Origin: Rickettsiales bacterium
GTDB lineage: Bacteria > Pseudomonadota > Alphaproteobacteria > Rickettsiales > UBA1997
DNA length: 9,748 nucleotides
Reading direction: 5' to 3'
NCBI GenBank assembly: GCA_947487845.1
Contig: CANKYC010000043.1
Coordinates: 1-9,748, forward strand
Both the position numbers and the translations under genes were made by a program. Of the stretch, positions 1-6,510 are shown in pieces. Under the pieces are notes generated by a model that searched no databases, was not told where the DNA came from, and worked only from the letters and a program-made list of their open reading frames with translations. Numbering within the stretch: the first letter of the stretch is position 1; every line of letters begins with the position of its first letter.

Positions 1-113
1 TAACAATCAAAAATATTGCTAAAAAATGGGTTATGCCAATTCCGAATTGGAGTTTGATTATAGGGCAGTTGGATATATTTTTTGCAGGTAGGTTAAATTT
101 AAGTTTAGCTTAA
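1..113 (+). CDS. IS256-family transposase, C-terminal end only (5' part outside the window)
   Basis: Reading from base 3, an open frame of 36 codons ends at the TAA at 111-113. It contains KKWVMPIPNWSLIIGQL followed by DIFFAGRL. This pattern, a Trp-Met-Pro-Ile, a second Asn-Trp and a closing Phe-x-x-Arg-Leu, is what I know as the extreme C-terminus of IS256 (Mutator-like) DDE transposases. The catalytic DDE residues would lie upstream, outside the window, so I cannot say whether the gene is intact. The frame is not interrupted in the visible part. Family assignment rests on recalled motif similarity over a short stretch; no other family fits as well. Confidence 0.8.
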   Translation, partial: TIKNIAKKWVMPIPNWSLIIGQLDIFFAGRLNLSLA

Positions 114-147
114 GAATGGAATTTGACACGGAGTTTGGGACGTTCCC
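1..147 (+). mobile_element. Right end of an IS256-family insertion sequence (boundary approximate)
   Basis: After the transposase stop codon comes a short spacer and then TTTGACACGGAGTTTGGGAC with GTTCCC (about 122-147). Read inward on the minus strand this is GGGAACGTCCC, then AAACTCCGTGTCAAA. IS256-family elements commonly have terminal repeats of roughly 25 bp containing a TGTGTCA- or TGACAC-like block at this distance from the transposase stop. The left end and the target duplication are outside the window, so the outer boundary is a guess. The IS lies about 95 bp upstream of coaBC and could separate that gene from its ancestral promoter. Confidence 0.5.
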
Positions 148-241
148 AATTTTATGAAATAGCAAAACCAAACCCTTCCATAACTTCAGTTGCCGCATTT
201 AAATTAGACTCAAACATGATTACTCGTTCACTATCATAAAA

Positions 242-1435
242 ATGAAAAAGAAAAAAATTCTTCTAATAATCACAGGTTCAGTTGCCGCCTACAAAGCCAT
301 GGATTTAATTCGCCTGCTTGCCAAAAAATCTTTCGACGTTACTTGCGTTTTAACCAAAGCTGCTTGCGAATTTATCGCGCCGCTTCTGGCTTCGTCACTT
401 TCGGGCAACAAAACTTACAACGAACTTTTTTCAATTGACGATGAGCTGGAAATGGGTCATATCAACCTTTCGCGCCAAGTGGATTTAATTGTTGTAGCGC
501 CCGCAACTGCGGATTTTATCGCCAAAATCGCCAATGGTTTTGCTGATGATTTGGCATCAAGCGTTGTTTTGGCAGCGAATAAAAAAATTATTATCGCGCC
601 GGCGATGAATGAAAAAATGTGGTCGAATAAAAGCACGCAAAAAAATGTTGTAAAAGCTGTGGAAGCAGGAATTTCAATGATTGAACCCGAAAGCGATATT
701 CTTGCTTGCGGCGAATTTGGCATTGGAAAAATGGCGGCGCCGGAAAAAATCTGCCAAAAAATTTGCGATTTTTTTGAACATCAAAATCAACTCAAAGGCA
801 AAAAAATTCTTATCACGGGCGGCGCAACTTATGAGCCAATTGATCCCGTGCGTTTCATCGGAAATCATTCTTCGGGAAAACAAGCAATTGAAATTGCCAA
901 AATTCTCCATGAAATGGGTGCTGATGTAACGCTTATTGCGGGCAATATTCGGGAGGTAATTTTTCTGCCGCAAGAAAATATAATCCGCGTAAAAACTGCG
1001 GAAGAAATGTTTTTTGAGGTGAAAAAAAACCTGCCAAAAACCAATGTTTTCATAGGTTGCGCCGCAGTTTCAGATTTTAAAGTAAAGAATTTTTCTAATC
1101 AGAAAATTAAAAAAACCGCCGAGAAAAATTTGATTTTGGAATTAGAAAAAAATCCTGATATTTTAGAATTTGTCGGCACTTCCAAAAAACGCCCAAATTT
1201 AGTAATTGGATTTGCTGCCGAAAGTGAAAATCTGCAAAAATATGCTAAAGAAAAATTACTCAAAAAAAATTGCGATTTGATTGTCGCCAACGACGTTGAA
1301 GCTGGAAAAATCTTTGACTCTGACCAAACTAAAGTTTTTTTGGTAAGCAAAAATAAAAGTGAAAATTTAGGCAAAATTTCCAAAGCAAACTTGGCAAAAA
1401 TTTTGGCGGAAAGGATTATAAATTATCCATCTTAA
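242..1435 (+). CDS. coaBC: Bifunctional phosphopantothenoylcysteine decarboxylase / phosphopantothenate-cysteine ligase
   Basis: A cytosolic coenzyme A synthesis enzyme. The CoaB half joins 4'-phosphopantothenate to cysteine using CTP, and the FMN-dependent CoaC half decarboxylates the product to 4'-phosphopantetheine. The CoaC domain (about residues 1-180) has an opening ITGSVAAYK flavin-binding loop, the catalytic His73 in MGHINLSR, the PAMNEKMW motif (120-127) and the reactive Cys156 in ACGEFGIGKM. The CoaB domain (about 186-395) starts with KILITGGATYEPIDPVR and NHSSGK (208-213). It also has AAVSDF (274-279), a KIKK lysine patch (288-291) and GFAAES (323-328). The length of 397 residues is normal. 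The ATG follows CTATCATAAAA, with no Shine-Dalgarno-like purine run. The 3' end overlaps the convergent aminopeptidase gene by 20 bp. Retaining CoaBC argues against an extremely reduced parasite that imports CoA precursors late in the pathway. Confidence 0.96.
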   Translation: MKKKKILLIITGSVAAYKAMDLIRLLAKKSFDVTCVLTKAACEFIAPLLASSLSGNKTYNELFSIDDELEMGHINLSRQVDLIVVAPATADFIAKIANGFADDLASSVVLAANKKIIIAPAMNEKMWSNKSTQKNVVKAVEAGISMIEPESDILACGEFGIGKMAAPEKICQKICDFFEHQNQLKGKKILITGGATYEPIDPVRFIGNHSSGKQAIEIAKILHEMGADVTLIAGNIREVIFLPQENIIRVKTAEEMFFEVKKNLPKTNVFIGCAAVSDFKVKNFSNQKIKKTAEKNLILELEKNPDILEFVGTSKKRPNLVIGFAAESENLQKYAKEKLLKKNCDLIVANDVEAGKIFDSDQTKVFLVSKNKSENLGKISKANLAKILAERIINYPS

Positions 1436-3182
1436 CCTTATAAAATCCCACCAAAACCTCGAGCCATTCTCTTTCTTCTACATTCATCTTATCTTGTAAA
1501 ACCGCAAAAATTATCTCGTGATATTGTTTTAGCCATTTCTTTTCTGGATAAGTCATCATTTTAAAATCAATCAGACTCGGATCAATCGGCACTAAAGTTA
1601 AAATTCTAAACTGCAAAAATTTCTCATTAAATTTTTCCACCAGCATCAAATTTTCAATCCTGATTCCATATTCTCCTTCTTTATAAAATCCCGGTTCATT
1701 CGATAAAACCATTCCCGGTAAAAGCGCTTGATGCCCGCGCTTGCTGATTCCACACGGCCCTTCGTGAACTGATAAAAAATTTCCCACGCCATGTCCCGTA
1801 CCATGATCGAAATCCAAACCAGCTTGCCAAAGATGTGAGCGCGCTAAAACATCAAGCTGCGCGCCGGTTGTGCCAACTGGAAATTTAACTCGCGCCAAAG
1901 CAATGTGACCCTTCAAAACGCGAGTGAAATTTCCAATCATTTCGGCAGTTGGTTTTCCGATTGCAACTGTGCGCGTTACGTCGGTTGTGCCGCAAAAATT
2001 CTCGCCCAAATATTGACCACCCGAATCAATTAAATAAAGCGAATCGCCACTGATTTTTTTATTGGTTTTTTGAGTTGCATGATAATGAATAACCGCGCCG
2101 TTGCTGGCAAATCCCGATATTGAAGCAAAACTTGGATATAAAAAATCAGCACTTTCTTTTCTAAATTCCAACAATTTTTCTGCCGCTTTTATTTCATCAA
2201 TTTCAGCATAATTTTTTTCAAGCCAGCATAAAAATTTAGTTTTTGCCAAACCATCAACTTCATGCGCTTTGATTATCGAATTTATTTCAATTTCATTTTT
2301 GCAAGCTTTGGCAATTTCAATTGCGTCAGTTTTGGCAATTATTTCAAAATTATTTTTTTGCAAAACATCGTAAAGCCAATAGTTTGTTGATGCGGTATCA
2401 ATTTGGATTTTTTTAAAACTTTTACGCAAAACCGCCAATCTTAAATCAAAACAATCAGCTTGAATAAAATTTACTTTTTCCAAATCAGAATTTTTGCGAT
2501 CCAAAACTCTTTTTTCATCGGCATATAATTCAACTTCGCCATTTTTGAATAAAACTGCGTAAGCCAGCAAAAGCGGCGTATATTCTACGTCGGAAGCGCG
2601 GATATTTAACAACCAGCAAATATTTTCTGGCTTGGAAATTATCACCGCATCAGCTTCCAGATTTTGTACAATGTAATTACGTTTCGACATCGAATCAGCG
2701 CCAACCAAATTAACGTCGCAGGGGAAAATCGGTGAATTTTTTAACGAACCGCGATCTTTCCAGATTTCATCAACTGGATTTGGATCAAGAAAAATCGGCG
2801 CAAATTTGGCGCATGATTTTACAAAATTTATACTCATTAATTTTGGATCGAGCGCCAGTTTTTTTGTCAAACTTAAATTCTCTTCCAGCCACGAAATTAC
2901 TGATTTCTTGGCCATGTTAAAAATTTCAAATTCATCTAAATTCAATTGATTTTGCGCTTGTAGCGTGTAACGACCGTCGGTAAAGAAAAAAGATTTTTTT
3001 TCACCAATAATTAAAATAGCATTTGAGCCGGTAAAGCCTGTTAAATATTGAATGCGCTTCTGATTTTCTGGTAAATATTCCGAAAAAAATTCGTCAGAAT
3101 TTGGTAAAATAAAAAAATCAATTTTTTGATCTTTTAAAATTTTTTTAAGAGACGATAATTTTGATTCGAATTTGCTTTGCAT
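1416..3182 (-). CDS. pepP: Xaa-Pro aminopeptidase (aminopeptidase P, M24B family, long form)
   Basis: A cytosolic metallopeptidase that removes an N-terminal residue preceding proline. I start it at the ATG at 3180-3182, giving 588 residues. The protein then opens with MQSKFESKLSSLKKILKDQK, followed by FFILPNSDEFFSEYLPENQK and YLTGFTGSNA, the normal start of the creatinase-like N-terminal domain. A second creatinase-like domain fills the middle, and the pita-bread catalytic domain occupies about residues 300-530. All five expected metal ligands are present: Asp386 (LIDSG), Asp401 (TTDVTRT), His464 (HGTGHGVG), Glu496 (SNEPGFY) and Glu510 (RIENL). The length fits the three-domain, eukaryotic APP1-like form, not the 441-residue E. 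coli PepP. The frame stays open 52 codons further upstream, but that stretch is a palindromic repeat. Its 3' end overlaps coaBC by 20 bp, tail to tail. Confidence 0.93.
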   Translation of the reverse strand: MQSKFESKLSSLKKILKDQKIDFFILPNSDEFFSEYLPENQKRIQYLTGFTGSNAILIIGEKKSFFFTDGRYTLQAQNQLNLDEFEIFNMAKKSVISWLEENLSLTKKLALDPKLMSINFVKSCAKFAPIFLDPNPVDEIWKDRGSLKNSPIFPCDVNLVGADSMSKRNYIVQNLEADAVIISKPENICWLLNIRASDVEYTPLLLAYAVLFKNGEVELYADEKRVLDRKNSDLEKVNFIQADCFDLRLAVLRKSFKKIQIDTASTNYWLYDVLQKNNFEIIAKTDAIEIAKACKNEIEINSIIKAHEVDGLAKTKFLCWLEKNYAEIDEIKAAEKLLEFRKESADFLYPSFASISGFASNGAVIHYHATQKTNKKISGDSLYLIDSGGQYLGENFCGTTDVTRTVAIGKPTAEMIGNFTRVLKGHIALARVKFPVGTTGAQLDVLARSHLWQAGLDFDHGTGHGVGNFLSVHEGPCGISKRGHQALLPGMVLSNEPGFYKEGEYGIRIENLMLVEKFNEKFLQFRILTLVPIDPSLIDFKMMTYPEKKWLKQYHEIIFAVLQDKMNVEEREWLEVLVGFYKVKMDNL

Positions 3183-3216
3183 ATTTTTTACTTCAAAAAA
3201 AGATTTAGAATCTACG

Positions 3217-3372
3217 ATGAAGTTCGAGTGGACCCCGTCGTGAAGACGGGGTGACAATGGAGGAAAATCTTTCCAACGCATGTCACCCTTCTTCCGCATG
3301 TGACCGTCTTCCGCGTGTGACCGTCTTCCGCGTGTCACTCCGTCTTCACGACGGGGCCCATTCGAACTTCAT
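3217..3372. repeat. Palindromic repeat element, family B copy 1 (40-bp inverted arms, 76-bp loop)
   Basis: The left arm 3217-3256 and the right arm 3333-3372 are reverse complements at 37 of 40 positions by hand alignment. The arms begin ATGAAGTTCGA and end GGTGACA or GAGTGACA. Each arm carries its own small hairpin, CCCCGTC-GTGAA-GACGGGG, with one mismatch in the right arm. The element fills most of the 225-bp divergent gap between the aminopeptidase and radA genes, so both genes must be transcribed from inside it or from its edges. The arm core is shared with 7736-8048 but the loop is not. It has no coding capacity of its own that I can support. It resembles in style the small palindromic elements of Rickettsiales genomes, but I do not recognise this particular sequence. 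Confidence 0.9.
3278..3346. repeat. Tandem array of a roughly 17-bp unit inside the family B loop
   Basis: Three consecutive units occupy 3278-3295, 3296-3312 and 3313-3329: GCATGTCACCCTTCTTCC, GCATGTGACCGTCTTCC and GCGTGTGACCGTCTTCC. They run into a fourth version, GCGTGTCACTCCGTCTTC (3330-3347), which is the inner end of the right arm. The units therefore look like copies of the arm's inner edge, probably expanded by slippage. There are no spacers, so this is not a CRISPR array. Confidence 0.85.
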
Positions 3373-3407
3373 TGTGCATCATATTTAACACCAAAACACA
3401 CTAATAA

Positions 3408-4817
3408 ATGACCAAAAAAAAATCAGCTTTTTCTTGTCAATCCTGCGGCGCAATTCATTTTAAATGGGCGGGAAAATGTCCCGATTGCAACGCTTGGAAT
3501 AGCATGGTTGAAGAGTTTGAAGATGGCGGCAACTCGCATTTCACTCGCATTTTAGACGATAAAAAATCTAAAAATTCCGACTCCAAAAAAATTGAATTAG
3601 TTCAATTAACTGGCAAAGCGCAAGATTTTCCCCGCATTAAAACCACAATCAACGAACTTGATCGCGTGCTTGGCGGCGGCTTGGTTCAAGGTTCGGTTGT
3701 TTTAATTGGCGGCGATCCGGGAATTGGAAAATCAACTTTGCTTTTACAAACCGCCGAAAGTTTAGCGTCAGGTAAAAACCAAGTAATTTATATTTCAGGC
3801 GAAGAATCAATCGATCAAATTCGCCTGCGCGCGCAAAGAATGGGCGTGAAACAAGATTCAATCCAACTTGCCGCAACTACAAATGTTGCTGAAATTATCA
3901 ATTCAATTGATGCCAAAAACCTGCCGACAATTGTAATTATTGATTCAATTCAAACCATGTTTATTGACGAACTTTCATCGGCGCCGGGCACGGTTTCACA
4001 GGTTCGCGCCGCTGCGGGGGAATTAACAATTTTTGCCAAAAAAAATAATATCACTTTATTAATTGTGAGTCACGTTACCAAAGATGGACAAATTGCCGGC
4101 CCAAAAGTTTTGGAACATATGGTTGACACCGTGCTTTATTTTGAAGGCGAAAAAGATTTGCATTTTCGGATTTTACGCGCCATCAAAAACCGCTTTGGCG
4201 CCGCCAATGAAATCGGCGTTTTTGAGATGAATGACGTGGGATTATCCGAAGTTTCAAACCCGAGCGAACTTTTTTTAACTTCCTATGATCGCGAAACCAG
4301 CGGCTCAATTGTATTTGCTGGCGTTGAAGGCACGCGCCCGATTTTAGTTGAAATTCAGGCTTTAGTTTCACCATCTTTCATACCAACTCCAAGGCGCGCT
4401 GTTGTTGGCTGGGATTCAAATCGCCTCGCCATGATAATCGCGGTTTTAAACAGCCGTTTTGGGCAAAATCTTTTTGACAAAGAAGTTTATTTAAACATTG
4501 TCGGCGGCTTAAAAATCGAAGAAACCGCCGCTGATTTAGCCGTTGCCTGCGCTTTGATTTCAGCCGCGCGCGATATTGCGCTGCCTTCTTCGACAATTGC
4601 GATTGGCGAAGTTGGTTTAAGCGGCGAAGTTAGAATGGTTGGCAATTTGGAAGGAAGATTGAAAGAAGCGGCGAAATTAGGTTTTAAAAACTGTTTGATT
4701 CCAAAAGCCAATGAGAAGAATAAAAATTTTGCGGCGTTAAAAAAATCTCTTCCCGAAATGAATTTCCAAATGATTGCGCATGTGCGCGATTTGGGTAAAT
4801 TTTTTAGAAAAAATTAA
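3408..4817 (+). CDS. radA: DNA repair protein RadA (Sms)
   Basis: A RecA-like ATPase and DNA helicase that promotes branch migration of recombination intermediates, acting with RecA in recombination repair. The 469 residues show all three usual parts. The N-terminal zinc finger has Cys10, Cys13, Cys24 and Cys27 in CQSCG and CPDCNAW. The ATPase core has Walker A GGDPGIGKST (101-110), an ISGEES switch-like segment (129-134), Walker B IVIIDS (175-180) and the RadA-specific KNRFG motif (260-264). The C-terminal domain (about 285-460) is the Lon-protease-like fold, with IVGGLKIEETAADLAVA and IGEVGLSGEVR. The length is normal. The ATG follows ACACACTAATAA, without a visible Shine-Dalgarno sequence. 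The upstream gap is largely a palindromic repeat, leaving 35 bp of ordinary sequence for a promoter. The cupredoxin-fold gene starts 2 bp after the stop and is probably co-transcribed. Confidence 0.97.
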   Translation: MTKKKSAFSCQSCGAIHFKWAGKCPDCNAWNSMVEEFEDGGNSHFTRILDDKKSKNSDSKKIELVQLTGKAQDFPRIKTTINELDRVLGGGLVQGSVVLIGGDPGIGKSTLLLQTAESLASGKNQVIYISGEESIDQIRLRAQRMGVKQDSIQLAATTNVAEIINSIDAKNLPTIVIIDSIQTMFIDELSSAPGTVSQVRAAAGELTIFAKKNNITLLIVSHVTKDGQIAGPKVLEHMVDTVLYFEGEKDLHFRILRAIKNRFGAANEIGVFEMNDVGLSEVSNPSELFLTSYDRETSGSIVFAGVEGTRPILVEIQALVSPSFIPTPRRAVVGWDSNRLAMIIAVLNSRFGQNLFDKEVYLNIVGGLKIEETAADLAVACALISAARDIALPSSTIAIGEVGLSGEVRMVGNLEGRLKEAAKLGFKNCLIPKANEKNKNFAALKKSLPEMNFQMIAHVRDLGKFFRKN

Positions 4818-4819
4818 TT

Positions 4820-5149
4820 ATGAAAAACTTTTTAAGAACTTTTATCGCAATTTCATCTTTGTTCACTTTTTCGGCATTTGCCGGAGATTTGGAATTTTTG
4901 GTGCAAATTAAAGATCATAAATTTGAACCCGCTTCAATCAAGGTTCCCGCCAATCAAAAATTTAAATTGGTGGTGGAAAATCTCGATAAAACTTTGGAAG
5001 AGTTTGAAAGCGGCGATTTGAAAAAAGAAAAACTTGTGGGTGGCGAAAAAAAAGTCACAATTCCAGTCGGCCCTTTAAAATCAGGCGAATATAAGTTCTT
5101 TGGCGACTTCCATCAAAAAACGGCGCAAGGTGTTTTAATTGTTAATTAG
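4820..5149 (+). CDS. Small exported cupredoxin-fold protein
   Basis: A 109-residue protein with a clear Sec signal peptide: basic start MKNFLR, hydrophobic stretch TFIAISSLFTF, and probable cleavage after SAFA at residue 21. The mature part of about 88 residues would be periplasmic. Its pattern (HKFEPASIKVPANQKFKLVV, EEFESGDLKKEK, VGPLKSGEYKFFGDFH, TAQGVLIVN) matches the cupredoxin-like family often found beside FTR1-type iron permeases. No permease lies nearby here. The mature chain has no Cys and no Met, and only His33 and His98, so a classical type 1 blue copper site (His, Cys, His, Met) cannot form. Function is unknown; metal handling is an inference from family context. The gene starts 2 bp after radA and ends with a 15-bp tail-to-tail overlap with waaA. 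Confidence 0.85.
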   Translation: MKNFLRTFIAISSLFTFSAFAGDLEFLVQIKDHKFEPASIKVPANQKFKLVVENLDKTLEEFESGDLKKEKLVGGEKKVTIPVGPLKSGEYKFFGDFHQKTAQGVLIVN

Positions 5150-6397
5150 CATCTCGCTGATTTTATTTGTGATTTTTCCTGCAATATTATCCGTATTTTC
5201 AATCACCTTGAAAGCCTTCTGCGACATATCTTTAACGGCATTTTCATTTTGTAAAAATTCCTTTACTTGCGCCACTAATTGCTCTTTTGAATCAATCATG
5301 ACGCAGGTTTTTTCTGCTTCGAGAGTTTCGTAAATTTCTTTAAAGTTAAAAACTTTACGACCCGAAATCACAACGCATCCCAACTTGATTGCTTCAAAAG
5401 GATTATGCCCGCCGATTTCTAACAAAGAACCGCCGATGAAGGAAAAACTGGCTAATCGATAAAAAATACCAAGTTCGCCCAAAGTGTCGGCGAGATAGAA
5501 TTCTGTAGCATTTTCAATATTTTGTTTTTGGCTGCGCTGCGCCATATTCGCTGCACCAATTAATGATTTAATTTCATCGGCGCGGTTCGGGTGACGTGGA
5601 ACTAAAATAGTAAGAAGATCGGGAAAAGTTTTTTTCAATTCATTATGCGAAAATAATATCGCCTCTTCTTCGCCCTTGTGAGTACTGGTGGCAAGCCAGA
5701 ATTTACGTGAACCAATTTGTGATTTTATTTTCTCAAGTTCCGCAGCATTAAAATCAAGATTGCGCGCTTGAGATTTTAAATTTCCGCAAAATAAAACTTC
5801 ATGTTTTGTCAATTGCTCGAGACGTTTTTTATCGTCATTAGTTTGAGCAAAAATTGTCGAAAAAGAATCAAAAATTTTAAAGCCACATCTTTTAGCAATT
5901 CTCCATTTTTTTGCTGATTTTTCTGACATTCTAGCATTAACCAAAAATGTTGCTATTCCACGGCAATAAGCACTGTCAATAAGGTTCGGCCAGATTTCAG
6001 ATTCTACAAAAATCGCTGCTTCTGGTTGCCAAAAATCGAAGAAATTTTGCACACAGTAATAAGAATCAATTGGTAAAAATTGATGAATTACGCGACCATT
6101 AAAATTAGGAATTTTAGAGGCAATTATCGAAGCAGAAGTAAGCGTAGTTGTGGTAAAAAGAACTGTCGCCTGCGGAAATTTTTCAAGCAAATCATCGACT
6201 AAAACCAAAGATGAATTTGCCTCGCCAACACTAACGGCGTGAAGCCAGATTATATCACCTTCTGGACGGATTTGTTTGGTGCGCCCAAAACGCTCTCTCA
6301 AACGCGATTTATCTTCTTTTTTCTTGATAACGCGACAGATGAGATAGAGCTCAATAACCGGAAAAAGCAGAACTGAAAAAATGCGATAAAGAAACAT
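5135..6397 (-). CDS. waaA: 3-deoxy-D-manno-octulosonic acid (Kdo) transferase
   Basis: Also called KdtA. This inner-membrane-associated GT-B glycosyltransferase transfers Kdo from CMP-Kdo to the lipid A precursor. The N-terminus (about residues 4-24, FLYRIFSVLLFPVIELYLIC) is a single hydrophobic anchor followed by a basic segment. IWLHAVSVGEANSS (50-63) contains the conserved Glu59, the expected catalytic base. Other family motifs are LFTTTTLTSASI (80-91), FVESEIWPNLI (130-140), ATSTHKGEEEAI (236-247), VPRHPNR (266-272) and IGGSLLEIGGHNPFEA (321-336). The length of 420 residues is normal. From sequence I cannot tell whether it adds one, two or more Kdo residues. The gene implies that the organism makes LPS. 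It may have its own promoter in the 113-bp gap behind the monooxygenase gene. Confidence 0.95.
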   Translation of the reverse strand: MFLYRIFSVLLFPVIELYLICRVIKKKEDKSRLRERFGRTKQIRPEGDIIWLHAVSVGEANSSLVLVDDLLEKFPQATVLFTTTTLTSASIIASKIPNFNGRVIHQFLPIDSYYCVQNFFDFWQPEAAIFVESEIWPNLIDSAYCRGIATFLVNARMSEKSAKKWRIAKRCGFKIFDSFSTIFAQTNDDKKRLEQLTKHEVLFCGNLKSQARNLDFNAAELEKIKSQIGSRKFWLATSTHKGEEEAILFSHNELKKTFPDLLTILVPRHPNRADEIKSLIGAANMAQRSQKQNIENATEFYLADTLGELGIFYRLASFSFIGGSLLEIGGHNPFEAIKLGCVVISGRKVFNFKEIYETLEAEKTCVMIDSKEQLVAQVKEFLQNENAVKDMSQKAFKVIENTDNIAGKITNKISEMLINN

Positions 6398-6410
6398 TTG
6401 TAACGAATTA

Positions 6411-6438
6411 ATTTTATAGAAATTGGCTTTAGTGCCAA
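6411..6438 (-). promoter_or_regulatory. Possible sigma70-type promoter for waaA
   Basis: On the minus strand, TTGGCA (one mismatch to the -35 consensus, 6433-6438) is separated by 16 bp from TAAAAT (one mismatch to the -10 consensus, 6411-6416). Thirteen bases then lead to the ATG, so the leader would be only about 6 nt, close to leaderless. The -35 box overlaps one arm of a 6-bp hairpin, ATTGGC/GCCAAT (6422-6439). In such AT-rich DNA chance matches are common, so this is tentative. Confidence 0.4.
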
Positions 6439-6510
6439 TGGGTTAAATCACAAATAGATCCTAAAAACTTATCACGAGAAGAATAAAAAATATACCGGAT
6501 AAGAATTATT

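Noticed and set aside
152..241. A short minus-strand open frame ending at 152-154, reading roughly MFESNLNAATEVMEGFGFAI.
   Set aside because: It is closed by a stop within the start of the antisense coaBC sequence, is under 40 codons, and resembles nothing I can name. It might be a gene remnant cut by the IS, but I cannot support that.
457..1383. Several open frames antisense to or in other frames of coaBC, and similar ones inside other genes.
   Set aside because: They are shadows of well-supported genes, with no family motifs and no independent starts.
3183..3338. A 52-codon N-terminal extension of the aminopeptidase, in frame and beginning with ATG.
   Set aside because: It translates the palindromic repeat and its tandem units into a low-complexity basic peptide with no family similarity, while residue 53 begins the normal creatinase-like domain.
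3278..3347. The 17-bp repeats as a short CRISPR array.
   Set aside because: The units are directly adjacent, with no spacers, and are derived from the neighbouring arm.
3361..3390. A radA promoter with TTCGAA as -35 and the ATATTTA region as -10.
   Set aside because: The -35 matches only three of six consensus positions, and AT-rich -10 look-alikes are everywhere here.
6422..6439. The hairpin ATTGGC-TTTAGT-GCCAAT as a terminator for the monooxygenase gene.
   Set aside because: The stem is only 6 bp with a 6-nt loop and is not followed by a clean U-run on the minus strand. It also overlaps a plausible waaA -35 box.
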